64,000 bases of DNA from Daucus carota subsp. sativus (GCF_001625215.2 NC_030384.2:43186390-43250389); one strand, 5' to 3'. Positions 38,839-51,937 are shown, numbered from the stretch's first letter. Made by a program: numbers and translations. The notes: generated by a model not told the origin, from the letters alone.

Positions 38839-40481
38839 TCTATGTATCTATGTATATTATAAATCCTGAACAGTGCCACGTCATCAATGCCACATATTTC
38901 AAAAAAAAGTCCACCTCAATGCCACATATTTTAGATTTTGCCATGTCATTATAATTTCCCTTATTTATTTAAGCGTATCAGAATAATCAATCACATATAT
39001 TTGAATTCCTAAAATTGAGCGTAATCAATGACTGACAATTATATTAAATTTTGAATGGTAATGCAATAACTACATTCCATAATCATAGCATTTTTTGAAT
39101 GTTAAATTTGTACGGAACTAATTAAAATTGAAAAAGATAATTATATTGAATATACTGCCACAATTGTTAAGCTTATCATGTATCATATAACTACGCTTTA
39201 ATTATATTTAGCTATGTTACAAATATGTTGCTTTTTAATTTTCGGAATAATATATATTACATTTTCTAACATAGTGATATAAGTATTATAAAAAGTATTT
39301 TTATAAAAATATTACGTCATTAATTAGTATGTATTAAGCATTTTATGTAGGTCAACTTAATCATAGTAGATATGTAATATTACTTAGAGACAACAATCGG
39401 GTCGATCGAAACGGGTTTCGCAAATTCCAAAATTGATCCAAACTATATTATAAATCCTGAACAATGCCAAATCATCAATGTCACATATTTCAAAAAAAAA
39501 AAGTCGAAGTCAATGGCATCTATTTTAAATTTTGCCATGTCATATAATATTCCATATTTATTTTAGACCAATCAGATGTCCTAAGATTCCTAAAATTGTG
39601 CGTAATCAATGGGTCGGTCGAAACGGGTTTCACAAATACCAAAATCGAACCCAAATTATATTATAAATCCTGAACAGTGCCAAATCATCAATGCCACATA
39701 TTTCAAAAAAAAGTCCACGACAAAAACACCTATTTTAAATTTTGACGTGTCATATCATATTCCATATATATTTTAGACCAATCACATGTCCTAAAAATCC
39801 TAAAATTGAGCGTAATTAATGACTGACAATTATATTAAATTTTGAATGGTAATTCAATAACTACATTCCATGTATCATAGCATTTTTTGAATTTTGAATT
39901 TGTACACAACTAATAAAAATTGAAGAAAATAATTATATTGAATATACTGTCATAATTTTTAAGCTTATCATGTATCATATAACTAAGCATTAATTATATT
40001 AATTTATATATAAATAAAGTGTTTAAAAATTAAAATTGAAATTTATAATTATATTTTTATTTAATATTTAATATCCGGGAGTCGTCTAATATTTAGCTAT
40101 GTCACAAATATATCAATTTTTAATTTTGGGAATAATATATATATTAAAGTTTCTAACATAGTGATACAGATATTATAAAAAGTATTTTTATAAATTTTAA
40201 TATTACGTCATTAATAGTACGTATTAAACATTTTATGTAGGTCACCTTGATCATAGTAGATATGTATCACTGTTACAGATAGCAATCGGGTCGGTCGAAA
40301 TTGGTTTCGCAAATATCAAAATTGAACCCAAACTTGAAAAATTTAGGAATCTTAAACCTGAACTTGAAGGATATTACACGAGTAATTATTAAATATATAT
40401 AAAATATTAAATATAAATATCTTAATTTTGTTTTAATTTTATTATATATTAAATCATAAATATATTATAAAAGATATTATG

Positions 40482-40515
<34 letters not shown>

Positions 40516-41049
40516 TATTCGGGTTCGGGTTCGAAATGAGTTCCGGGTTTTCAGGTCGGGTTCGAATCAAACCCGATCCTGGCCCGAAAATTATTTGGGT
40601 TTAAAAACAAATTTTTATCCGAAACCCTATAATTTGGGTTTGGTAAAACACAATCCGCTCGGTACGAGTTAGACTCGGGTCGGGTAGAATTGTGACTGCC
40701 CAATACCTCATGAAACAAGAATGTAGTATAACTATCATTATAGTGGATAGTCATTCAAATCTATTTATTCGATTTGACGTATAATTTTGATGTTCGTATT
40801 AACATAATATTTTGTTTGATATATAATTTTAGTTTAATATTGTTTGACATATAATTTCACTTCAATTTTCTTGATATATAATAAACCTAAGTATAAGAGA
40901 GTTATGTCTAATATAATTTTTTTCTTCCTACTTTATACTTTATTTGAAAATTCAAATATAATTATTTATTAAATGTATTTGTGAAATAATAATAACAAAA
41001 TTCAATAAAAATTTGAAGCCCGTGCGCGGAGCGCGGGCAAAAACACTAG
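38839..41049 (+). mobile_element. Non-autonomous Helitron (about 2.2 kb)
   Basis: The 3' end has a GC-rich hairpin (GCCCGTGCGCGGAGCGCGGGC, 41018-41038) in otherwise AT-rich DNA. It is followed 11 bases later by CTAG at 41046-41049 and a host T, the classic Helitron terminus. The 5' end is TC at 38839-38840 after an A, followed by TATGTATCTATGTATATTAT, so insertion is between A and T with no duplication. The interior has no RepHel gene. It has repeated blocks: 'attataaatcctgaaca.tgcca' at about 38857, 39448 and 39660; 'ggtcg.tcgaaa.gggttt' at about 39398, 39612 and 40289; and a larger duplication (agcgtaat.aatgactgacaa) at about 39018 and 39808. The exact 5' boundary is less sure than the 3' one. 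Confidence 0.82.
40485..40516. repeat. (TATG)n microsatellite inside the Helitron
   Basis: About eight copies of the 4-bp unit are followed directly by a 'cgggttcgggttcg' stretch. A short open frame through it (MYVCMYVCMYI) is only translated repeat. Confidence 0.85.
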
Positions 41050-41573
41050 TATTTTATTATTCTACACATCTCAACCACCAATACATATCTTTGATTTTTG
41101 ACCATATTCATCTCTGACTAGTTCCAGAAGAAGCACAGTGGTATCTGTGTTGAATGCAGTAGCAGATCTGACTATAAAGTTAAGTGAGGTCAATTTTTTT
41201 GTAAAAAATTAAGAGAGGTCACAAAAAAAATAAGGGGAATCAATTTCAATTTTACAACCTAAAAATATGTATAATATTAATAAAAAAAATATTTAAGGGG
41301 TCAGTTGCCCCCCTTACCCCTACTAAGATCCGCCTCTGGTTGAATGATTGATAATTAAATAATGCACGTTAGAGCTTCCGGATTATTCATAAGATGTACC
41401 ATCAGCGTTCCCAAAATTTGAGCTAATATTTAAGTATTTAATCTAGTTTAGGGTAATAGAGAAAATTATCATGATTAATATAAATTAACTGCAGTAAATT
41501 CCAAATCTACCGTCCCTTACTCCCTTTACATGGCGGGTTTAAAATTAAAACAAGCTTTTGCTGGTATATAGTA

Positions 41574-41880
41574 CTCCCTCCGTCCCCCTCAATTGTTTAC
41601 ATTGGAGGGGGATACGTAGACCAAGACAATGTATGAAAAATGAGTAAAGTTAGCTGAAAAGTGGGTAAAGTGGTGGGACCTACCAATATTTAATAATAAA
41701 TTTGAGATAGTGGAGGAGAGTAGTGGGTGTAATAGTAGTTTTTATTGTTAAATATTAGATAGTAGGGGAAGATAGTGGGTGTAATGATGGGAAAAACTTA
41801 CTATTTATAATAATGTAAAGAAATGAGAGGGGCATCCCAAAATAGTAACTGTAAAGAAATGAGAGGGACAGATGGAGCAG
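41574..41880. mobile_element. Stowaway-type MITE, CTCCCTCCGTCCCC subfamily
   Basis: The left tip CTCCCTCCGTCCCCCTCAAT follows TA. The right tip is a degenerate GAGAGGGACAGATGGAGCAG. An internal duplication (aatagtagtttttattgttaaatatt/agtgggtgtaatgatggg) is visible. It is older and less symmetric than copies A and B. Confidence 0.7.
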
Positions 41881-44800
41881 TTGTTTTGATTCTGTAATAG
41901 CAGGTGTAAATTAGTGGGCCCACATTCGGACCAACCTTAAAAACTCCAGCATCTTTCTAAATTGTAGGATCCTGCTCGCAAGAAGGTTTTTTAATTTGAT
42001 TTGAAAGCCACTAAATAAAGTCCGTTATAAAATAAGGTAAAATGTTGGAACATATGGTCCCATCTCTCACAGAAAACCACCGTAGAATTTGATGGTGGAC
42101 TTGAATTTATCGTCCACCGAACAGACAGTCGATGGAGGTATAATTTCTTTAAATTTCTGAGATGCTGCACCGCTGCGACATTGATACTTCAGAAATCAAG
42201 CAAAGCCAACTTCTCTGCCTGCAATCCAGCTGATCACCACTCTAAAATTTAGCTATAATTAAGACAAATTGCTTACATTTTTTATACTTAATTTCCTATG
42301 TACGTTTGATGTACATACATTTTTATTCCAAAATTTGGTGGAGTTTGGAAGGGAGGAAATGAACAGAAATCAAACATAGAATCTGAGATCCTAACATGGG
42401 ACATAATGGCAAGACAAGGGCCCTCTTCAACAAGAACATTATTAGACAGCCTAGGAAAGGATCCTGATGTATAAAAGATATCTCAACTAGTTCATCAATG
42501 TTGAATTATATACATTTTTCTCTTTACTCCGTAAATATTCATCATTTCAACAAAATCCAAAGCAATACCCCACATTCATATTCATCACAGCGAAGTTACA
42601 TGAAATTCACGCGTTACTGGTAAAATGACGAGTTAAATATGATAGGTATCAATTTTATGGACCATCTTTCGGCCTTTGTTCAGTCTTTGTTCGTCGGTGT
42701 GTGTCCAAAGTTGATGGCCGAAAATCATGATTTACTACAAAAATGTAATATTCTAACACATTTCTATTTCAAGGTGCTGGTTATATTACTCTTCAAATTA
42801 TTGGGAGTTCACCACATCTTTCTACTGCTGTAGTAATATTAGAAACTTTCGGTTTAACAAAAGTATATTATAGTGGTAGGGTCTAGAATGTAATCCTACA
42901 CTTGCAACAAAAAAAAAGTGAGAATAAAATCAATATTCTAAACCTAACTAGAAATCATATCAGAGGCTACTTTATCACAGAATTTCAATGAAGTTGCTAT
43001 GAGTAGTCTACTTTAAATAGATGCAATTCCTTTGTGATGGGTGGTGGAGTACGCCTAAAGATAAACAAAAGATGAACACAGCTTCTTATTGCATTTTGAA
43101 TCAAAAACCCACCCCACCCCACTATGGTTGAAGTCTATGGATAAAGAATCAAAAAAGAAAAAAAGAAAAGTTGTAAAACTGTTGCAAGAATTCTATTGTA
43201 AGTTTGAAAGACAGGTGCTAAAGTGTAAATTATCAGATTTCCCCACTAGCATATAAATATCCATGTGATAAGATTTTCAAGGCTTTGTTCTCCCATCCCC
43301 ATTAGGCCTATACAATTGATGAGAGTCTTTGAACAAGATTGTGGCTGCAAAACCAACTCTCCCCATCTTTGGTAGCATCATTATGTTTTTACCATCTTTT
43401 GTGTTTGTAATGTATATGTGCATTGTGACCCACTAAACAAAAAGACATGAATGATTCTAGAGGTTAGCTTTACTACTTTAGTGGTGGTGCCTAATGTAGA
43501 CACCAAGGAACAATTGCATAACATCAAGACAAAGGTGTAGTGGGCACACATGAAATGATGTCTAACAGGGAATGGGGGTTATTTTATTTTCATCTTTTTC
43601 TGAAGTGGACAGATGAGATAATGTGCACAGATTTCACAGGCTTTCAAAGTTAAAAACTACTATTCTAATGTAATAATCCCTTATCAAAGACTACAAAAGA
43701 TGGATGTACTATGTTACCAAATTTTCTTTACTTTTCCCTATCCTCCTTTTTGGAAGAAGCATATTTAAACAGTGCAACAGACAAGGACTTCAATTGAGAC
43801 TGACATAACAAAGAATCAGCCATCACTACAAATCAAGTAAACTACAGGAGGACACATTTGGCATGATAATCAATATGCAAATATATGCATTATTTTTGTG
43901 TTGTCAACAGCTCAGCCCCTTAATGAAGAAAATAAAGGGTCCACCATTAATGGACCATAGATCCCAGAGTTCCATGATCATGATATGGTCCCTTCCCTGT
44001 ACCCTTTCATATGAGGTAGAACTAAGCTTACATCTTTACCTATCTCAATCCTGCTAGGCTGGTTTCCATCGAAAATTACCATGTTTAATACGTCTCAGAC
44101 CTTGGACTTTTGCGACAAAAGTTCAGCTATTTAATTCTAGAAGCAACACTAACATGTTAATAATAACACATATAGTCAAAAATTAAGAAATCAATTCTTA
44201 CACGGATCAATCCATGTGTAGAGATGCCCTAGGCTAATTTGCATTATGCCTTTATCTTCTTCCATAAGTAGGAATAAAGGGTTAACGTTACACGAGAATA
44301 GTAAAAAACAAGATGATGGTCCATCCCAACATGCATTGCATAAATTCAAAATATGCCAATTAATTCGGAGGTGTACCTGATAATAATGCTGCATGTTGTG
44401 GTGGTTGTAAAAGAATATACTTATAAGTTCTGATCATATACATTTCCTTGGAGTCCATGAAATATCTGCAGAAACAGGCATTTTAATTCAGAACTTTACA
44501 ATAAACTTCAACCATGACTTTAGTTATATCAAATATTAAACCGAAAAATGTCATTAGTTATCAGTTATCACCAAAAAATTGCCGGCAACATGCGTCCTCC
44601 TCTACATGACAACTACGAAACTACACATAGAAGGGAGACAAAGTAAAGTAGCTGGTTTTTAAACAATTATATCTGACAAACTTTGTACTATGAGAAGATA
44701 AAAATAATATAGCCATACATATCACTATAATTCTTATAAGCTCCTCTTTCTATGAATTACATTGTTGATTGTGCTATATTATCACAAAACTTCCAAACTG

Positions 44801-45192
44801 TTATATCACGCATGGACCTGTCAGGACAAAAGGGGCCAGATGATACCAGAAAACAAAAATAATTTAGTACCCAATGGGTCAGATAGTGGGATCAATCATG
44901 ACCTGTGATTTTGTTTTTACTTGCTAAAGTACCATTTAATGTGCTTAACCAAATCTGATATTTCAGGCCTTACAGTGATAGTGATTGCCATGGCTAGCCA
45001 TGCATGTGCCTTATGCATGCACTGTCCTGTAAGAAATACTCGTATGACTTAACAACCATATTTAAATGAGCAGGTATAGCCCATAAGATATAGTAATGAA
45101 TGCTCAAGCAGACCGGTATAACACAAATCAAGAATATAATTTCGGTACAATATCCCATCTTTGTGCACCAAGAGAACAAGATGCATAATTCA
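41881..45192. other. Long intergenic stretch, no gene supported
   Basis: Composition is mixed and only short open frames occur. On the minus strand a splice-bounded segment of 89 bp (44465-44377, ctgcag acceptor and |GTACACC donor) could be an untranslated exon. I see no protein family. Confidence 0.35.
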
Positions 45193-46133
45193 TGGAGCAA
45201 GCCATGGCTCCATCACATTCCCAGGCATCTGAACAAAAAATGTGAGAAAGAAGGGCACCCAACTTCAATTTGGAATAAGTTGGGCACCCATAATGTCTCG
45301 AGTGACTAACATTACACGCTGAACACTTTTTTAAAAAAAGTAAAAATATGGTTGCCAATAAGTAATAACAATGGCGAACACCGGGATAATTTGTCTTATA
45401 CAATTCGCGACTAAGACACAAGCATTAGCGAACACCAAGAGAATTTGTTTTTATAAAGTAAGTGACTAAGACACTAGCATTAGCGTTTACGAATCATGTT
45501 AGGTTTATGTTCCATACACATATAATTAATAATGTCTTAATTAAAATTTTAATATAGTATATTTCCATACATAAAAAAATAGAATTTTTTTTATTATTTT
45601 AATTTGGACAACATATATGTCTATCATTTAGTTCAAGTTAAAATAATTCTTAATTATATATTCTATTTTCACTGCACAAAAATTAAAAATGAGAATTCCG
45701 AGTATATTCACACATCTAAATGTTTACAAGTCCCATGAATATGCAATCAAAATAACATAATTGTATATATTATTCCGAGTATATTCACACATCTAAATAA
45801 CATAATTATTAAGACATTGATAATTATACATGTGTATGGAACACAAACCCAGCATAATAGGTACACCTAAAGCTAAGTCCAGGGTTTTAGTCTGTTCTGC
45901 TAACTCTAGTGTTGTAGTCTGTTGGCCATTACACTGTATAAACATTTTCTTCCAGTGTTGTTCGCCATTGTTACTGGCCAACATATCTTAACTTTTTTCT
46001 AAATTTTTTAGCATGGAGTGTTCACCACTTAAGGGATTAAGGGTGCCCAACTTCGTCCAGATTGAAGTTTGGTGCCCTTTTTCTAAATTATTTTTTGAGG
46101 TGCCTAGGAATGTGACGGAGCCTACAGTTTCCT
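45193..46133. mobile_element. Long-inverted-repeat (foldback) element of about 0.94 kb
   Basis: Arms of over 100 bp are mirrored: 'ggctccatcacattcccagg' and 'gggcacccaacttcaatttg' on the left correspond to reverse complements on the right (ggaatgtgacggagcc, ttgaagtttggtgccc) with about 15-20% mismatch. 'ccgagtatattcacacatctaaa' is directly repeated at about 45697 and 45775. No target duplication was identified, so the class is uncertain. The right arm ends near cctacagtttcc. Confidence 0.65.
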
Positions 46134-49100
46134 AACCACGTGGTACCAAAATTATAGTCACTATTGGAGAATTAATATTCATGTTCTCTAATGAAAATTA
46201 TATTTATCAGTGTATGTATAAATTGATAGTTGATATATTTTAGTAACGAGGGAGGTGAGAATCAAATCCTGGACCTCTTCCAAGCAAAAGTGAGAAGTTA
46301 GTCCTGGAAGGGTTTAAAGCAATGAATCCCAGGTGCAGGAGGAGTCTTAAGTAAGCTAATGACTAAGGGGATTCCTACTTCCGTAGTGCTGGGCAAAGTA
46401 TAAGGTACTCCCCTCAAAAGTAAAGGGCATTTCATGCTTGTTTAGTAAATTCCCGCTTTTTGATAGTAGATGCTTGCTAGGGCAGAACACTCTTTATTTG
46501 ATACTAATGAATTTAGTACATCTCATTATAGGGAACGATTGGACTTCGGTCCGGAAGACCAATCCACCATTCTAAAGGTGATTGAGAGGAATCAGGTGGT
46601 TAATACGCTACCCCCCATAATTGTTTCCAACGTGAAGGAGCACATTTGTTTACCAATCGGACACCCCTTAGTTCTGTGTTATTTAAACTGATAAGAATAA
46701 TATATCTATTAATTATGAAAATACTTATCGACTGGTATTTATCTTAATTGATTAATGGTCATAATTCAAAACTAGGCTGTGATTTCAGGTAAACTTTTTT
46801 GTAGTAAAAGGGCGTGCAAATTCTGTCTCCAGTTTCACACTAAGTGCGCGGCTTCCATTTTTAAGACTTTCGGCACCTAAAAATATAAAAGATTTAATCT
46901 AAAAAGTTAAATAATAAAGCAAATCATCAGCATCAATGTAGCATAAAATGTTCAATATGCAAAAGGCAGACAAGCTGTACCATTATGTGCAAAAACAATA
47001 AATGCTTTTCAGATGTATAACCTCCAACCAGATACAGATAACATTTACAAGAGAAGTCCTAATTAGTGTACCAAATTAAACGGGACCATGAGATAAGACT
47101 CATACCATCATACAGAGATCTAGTTGATTATATTTGTGATAAGTATAAGACAGTCCATTTTCAAAGAAAGGCAATATTCATAATGGCCAGTAAAATATGC
47201 AATGAAGATAAATTCTGGCCCTACAACAGATAAAGAGGTTTGATGAAGCAAAACGTATTGACCTTGTTGGAAGGGCCTCCCTCTTCTTCAACTTATTGTG
47301 GTCCACCAGTAGAGGGTAAATTCTTTGTGCAATTGAGTGGCATCATCAAACCTATAAAGGAATTAAGTGCACATATTAGCAGATTTAAAGTATATATTTT
47401 AGAGATATGCATATTAACAAACTGTAAATGTTCATATTCTGCAAATATTATTATTTATTAACACAAAGTGTTGTTTACTAACAAGGTCTTTACAACATAT
47501 TATAACCATAATCAATGGTTTGTTTGGAATAATTACCTGATAAGTGATGACCGGAAATATTTTGTTTTAAGCTGTCATCAAAAAACAAATCAATTACATG
47601 GAAATTGTAGCTGTAAGTGCCCTAGGATCGAAATTATAAGAAATATTAAGAAATGAATATGTCAAACCTAAGATGTGCACAGGTGAAAGTTACCTTCTTC
47701 TGCACTTGCTCAACTTCAACACAAAACAGTTAAGTTCACATCAACTGACTCAAACCTGTGTAAGGAAAAGTAGAGTGATCAGCACAACTGTAACGTTGAT
47801 GAATGAAAACCCTATGCAAAGTACTGTAACATGTATGCACAGTAACATTGATACTAAATGTTAGTATATTGAGATTAACTGCATTCTAGCAGTTTCTGAA
47901 TATTCCACTTTATTCGGGAATATCTCACAAGAAACAATTAATCGAGGTTTAAACTTTAAGCAACCAGAGGAACAAAAGGTACACGAAACAATATGAAAAA
48001 TAAAATGTGAAACCTTAGACACAGGGTTAAAGTTACCTTTTCATGGTCACTTAACTACAACTGTTAAATACCATTTGTACAAAGTACAAACACTGTAGGT
48101 TGATCGACAGGATGTCCATGTCTTTATGAAGGGCCGTAAGGACGAAGGGCCGTAAGGACTGAGGGCCGGAAAGGGCATTTACTCATTCTAACAAAGTCAT
48201 TCACTTCGACTAGGTTGTTTATACTATGCCATGAAAGGTAAACCGATAGACGGTAATATGATGTAAGATTAATACCCTTCATTTTCTGGAAAGTGACAAA
48301 TAATCTGGTACACAGTAGTTGTCTTGTTTTCATAAACAAGAGCAAGTATAATCAGAACCAAGACTATATATAACCGAAATATTTATCTTTTACCATATGA
48401 AGGTGCTTCTCATCATCAACATGATACAGAAACATATATTGCTTGTTTACACAGTCGATAGTCAAGAATATAACAATTTCATAGATATAATATTTACTGC
48501 TCATGTAGCAAGCACCCTGCTCCAGTAAGATCTATCCACGGTTTATAGATTTTGGTAGTTTCTGGATTTTCTAGTCTATTCAGAAATATGCAAATCATTA
48601 AAAAACAGTTTGATGCGTTGTATAAATGTTCATAACTAAGTACAAAGATACACAATGCTCATGTCAAATGATTAAAAAGATAAAACAATACTTAACATAA
48701 TGTGTGACCTGGAATCAAGAATCAACATCAGCTTAATTAAGTTAAAGGACTCCGTTGGTCGTCACAATGACTGCACCCAGTGCATGCATATAACCTGAAA
48801 GGGAGTTATATGATTTATAACATAGCTACAATATGTTAGAGAAATAATTGGAAATTTCAATTTGTAAGGATCCGCGTAATGCAGATTGGCTAAATGCATA
48901 CTGTTGTGGTGGGCATGCTCTTTTATGCTTCTTCTGCTGACAAGAGGGCACATAGCTAGTTGAGACCAATCATAGCACATAGGATGAACAGTACTTTGGT
49001 GCATGAGTTGCCAGCTTGCTCTGTGCTAAATTATCAGGACATAAAACAGGGCTCTTAAGCATTCCTCAATCTAGAATTTGCATGAGTTCTGGACAAGATA

Positions 49101-49252
49101 AGCTTGAGCCATTTCAGCAAAAAAACTGGATATTCCAATCGAGAGTACCTGAAGCCCACAAATTCACCCTTCTCACATCATTAATTCTTTCTAGCCCGTC
49201 AAAAAGGGTATTATCTATACTCATCACACGGAATTATGCTCAAACCACATTT
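46134..49252. other. Intergenic DNA or 3' transcribed region downstream of the PORR gene
   Basis: The PORR gene runs into this region on the minus strand, so part may be 3' UTR with untranslated exons. A splice-bounded 89-bp minus-strand segment is at 47351-47263. A plus-strand open frame (46470-46691) contains RERLDFGPEDQSTILKVIERN, which reads like a protein fragment but I do not recognise it. Confidence 0.35.
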
Positions 49253-50479
49253 TCACATAGGATTTTGTGTTAAGGGTTTCCCAGGGTACATATTTATGTC
49301 CCTCCTACCAGTAAGTTCTACAAATTTACTTCTAAATGCCAAAAGTGGACATTTATCAATTAAATTTGATCCATCATAAGCTTCTTTAAGGACTACGGTG
49401 CTCTTTGCACCTTTATTAGTAATATAAAAGATACCATGATGCTTAATTAAGCAAAGCAACAATCTAGCTGGTAACCGGTACTCGGAATGAAATGCATCCA
49501 ATTGAGCAGAAGTTAACCTTTTCTCCATAGTTAAACTTAGTAGCTCATGAAGTACTGCAACCACACGTTTACGAGCCTTAGGATCAGCAATATCAAATTT
49601 CCTTGCGTTCAGGTACGGAGATGGAAAGTTCATTTTCTGCCACCTGTGGACTTGTTCGAGGTAACTAACATTTGGTCTAAAACTAGCAGGAAACTTCAAG
49701 TGAAAAGCAAAAGGGCCTGGATAATTGCCGTCTTTTGAAATCTTAGTATTTTTTAAGTTCCTCACAGAACTTGAAATTCCTTCACGAGAAAATCGCTCCT
49801 CCCGAGCAGTAACTGCAAGATAAGAATCCCAATTCTCAAGCTGAAGATAAGCTCTCCCATATACATCTCTTACACAAAAAAATTCAGGGTACTTAGGAAT
49901 TAACGACGTCTTAAAATCACAAGGCAAACCCAACTCAGATCGAATGAGCTCAATGTTCTCCAATGGAACCCGACAATCAATCGACAACATTAACAACTTC
50001 CTCAAGCTTTTAACTAAAATAGGTTCCATTTGCTCTATAGCAACAACCTCTTCTTCAGCAATCTTATTCGCTTTCCGCGTAAGCATAACAGCAGGCGGTG
50101 CTCCATTACCACCACTAACACAAAATATCGCAGGATACTTCTCGATAACAGCCATGTAATTCCATTTCTGAACAAAACCAACTTCTTTTTCCAGGTCCCT
50201 AAGCAGCAGGGACTTATTTTTCTGGGATTCAATAATGGCTTTTAGCTGTAGAATCACTGCAGGTTTCTTCTGAAGGTCCAGCATTCTGTCCAATTCATGA
50301 TCTCTATGATAGACTTTCTGTTTAGGTCTTGACCCTCCACTAGTTTTCTGCATGATTTGAATCCACCTATAACATAATTTCCCAAATGGGGTTGAATCAA
50401 AACCCTGTTTTCCATGAAACAGATGAGTGTGGATGGATTCAATTTGGTTTGATCGCCTGAAAAACAATCCTTTCCGCAT
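49253..50479 (-). CDS. PORR-domain organelle RNA-binding protein, intronless
   Basis: A single exon encodes 408 residues. The N-terminus (MRKGLFFRRSNQIE...) is basic and lacks acids, as in a mitochondrial or plastid presequence. The plant organelle RNA recognition (PORR, formerly DUF860) domain covers about residues 65-390: DHELDRMLDLQKKPAVILQL, FVQKWNYMAVIEKYPAIFCV, PCDFKTSLIPKYPEFFCVRD, LKFPASFRPN, and a winged-helix-like end (LPARLLLCLIKHHGIFYITN) before LTGRRDINMYPGK. PORR proteins (WTF1, WTF9, RPD1) bind organellar RNA and promote group II intron splicing. The ATG at 50479 is used; nine upstream in-frame codons contain no ATG. Intronless genes are normal in this family. A mitochondrial destination is my preferred guess. 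Confidence 0.93.
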   Translation of the reverse strand: MRKGLFFRRSNQIESIHTHLFHGKQGFDSTPFGKLCYRWIQIMQKTSGGSRPKQKVYHRDHELDRMLDLQKKPAVILQLKAIIESQKNKSLLLRDLEKEVGFVQKWNYMAVIEKYPAIFCVSGGNGAPPAVMLTRKANKIAEEEVVAIEQMEPILVKSLRKLLMLSIDCRVPLENIELIRSELGLPCDFKTSLIPKYPEFFCVRDVYGRAYLQLENWDSYLAVTAREERFSREGISSSVRNLKNTKISKDGNYPGPFAFHLKFPASFRPNVSYLEQVHRWQKMNFPSPYLNARKFDIADPKARKRVVAVLHELLSLTMEKRLTSAQLDAFHSEYRLPARLLLCLIKHHGIFYITNKGAKSTVVLKEAYDGSNLIDKCPLLAFRSKFVELTGRRDINMYPGKPLTQNPM

Positions 50480-50620
50480 TCGGGAATTGTTTTTCTTTGA
50501 GACCAAACGCCAAACAGATGCAGTGCACTCGCACCAAGTTCAAAGCTAATGATCGCTTTATTTTACTTGCTTAATGTTTTTGTAGTTTCTGCTGTTGTTT
50601 AAATGACAGTTTGTAGTTTA

Positions 50621-50646
50621 GGCCCAATCTGTTATAAATCGGCCCA
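50621..50646 (-). promoter_or_regulatory. Two site II-like motifs upstream of the PORR gene
   Basis: GGCCCA at 50621-50626 and 50641-50646 read TGGGCC on the gene's strand, 140-170 bp before the start codon and 20 bp apart. Site II pairs are known in promoters of nuclear genes for mitochondrial and plastid proteins. Confidence 0.6.
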
Positions 50647-51240
50647 ACCTCCACCATGAATCATGATCTTAATAGTATGGCCCTGTTCAAAACTTATAAG
50701 ATCACCCGTTCACCCGAGCCACTTGGGTTCCATTAATACTAGTGCGGGTAGCCGGGTACACTGCAAGTACATAGGTGGACAAGTTATTACTTAAAATATA
50801 ATTTTTATTATTATTTTGTTAATATTTAGTAAATTGTCTATATTTGTTTTATATGAAAAATTATATGATAATATATTAAAATTTGATTAAATATTATGAA
50901 TTGATTGATCATATTTTGTATCAAAAATTTATTTTTTATGATATTTTTAATATTATAAATGGGGAATAGAATAAATAAATAATTTAAAATAATTTTCTAA
51001 TATTAATATGTGAATATATTTTGATTATATTTAAATCACATCTTCATATTTTTATATCATTTCCTAATATTAACAAATACTAATGTGTTTTTGATTAATA
51101 TGATATCGTCCGTCTTATTTCTTCATTTATATAAAAAAAGAATATCAATTATCTTTGTTTCTATTTGTCTTAAGACAAAAGTTAAGAGTGTTACGATGGC
51201 CACACATTGGAGTTGGGAAATATTTACATAATAATTATAC

Positions 51241-51928
51241 GGGGATAAATTCTATGGAGACCACGTTTTCATCGGAAATTTAGAGACCACTTATGTACTG
51301 CAACTAAAATACTCCAAAAAAATATTGCAAAATGTATTATTTTTCGAATCATATTCTACAAAAATCATTATTTTATTGACAATCTTTCAAATTTTATACA
51401 TTTGGCAAATAAAACACTAAAAACATACTCCCTCCGTCCCACCAGATTCTTTACAGTTTCCTTTTTAAGCCGTCCCACTCATTTCTTTACATTACAAAAC
51501 TTTCCAAAATAGTTAATGGGTCCCACTATTTTCTCACTTTTTCTTCCTTTTCACACTACTTTTACTCCACTATCTTTTTTTTATATATTAAAAATCAATA
51601 GGTCCCACCACTTCACCCACTTTTCTTTTTTTTCCACTACTTTATACATATTTCTTAACCTCCGTGCCCAAACCCAATGTAAAGAATTGGATGGGACTGA
51701 GGGAGTATTATTTTACAAAACCATATATAGTGTGCAGAACATTTGTTACTCTTGAAGAACATACATGTTCTACTTGTTTAACATAAATAATTTTCAACAT
51801 TTTCAATGAAATAGTGATATTTATCGAATGTACTTCACAAAACAATAAATTTGATAATTTTTTAATTACAGAATATAAGTGGTCTCTAAGGTCTCCAATG
51901 AAAACGTGATCTCCGTAGAAGTTTTCTC
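51241..51928. mobile_element. 688-bp Mutator-type MITE with 9-bp duplication, carrying a nested Stowaway
   Basis: TAATTATAC is found directly before (51232-51240) and after (51929-51937). The tips GGGGATAAATTCTATGGAGA and (reverse complement of the right) GAGAAAACTTCTACGGAGAT continue as inverted repeats for about 60 bp through CACGTTTTCAT and TTAGAGACCACTTAT. No protein is encoded. The Stowaway-type element at 51428-51705 is inserted inside, so it is younger than this element. Confidence 0.9.
51428..51705. mobile_element. 278-bp Stowaway-type MITE nested in a Mutator-type MITE
   Basis: CTCCCTCCGTCCCACCAGAT at the left is mirrored by ATGGGACTGAGGGAG at the right, with TA flanks at 51426-51427 and 51706-51707. 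Confidence 0.88.
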
Positions 51929-51937
51929 TAATTATAC

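Noticed and set aside
40487-40754. Open frames starting MYVCMYVCMYI and its antisense
   Set aside because: They are translations of a TATG microsatellite and CGGGTT repeat inside the Helitron.
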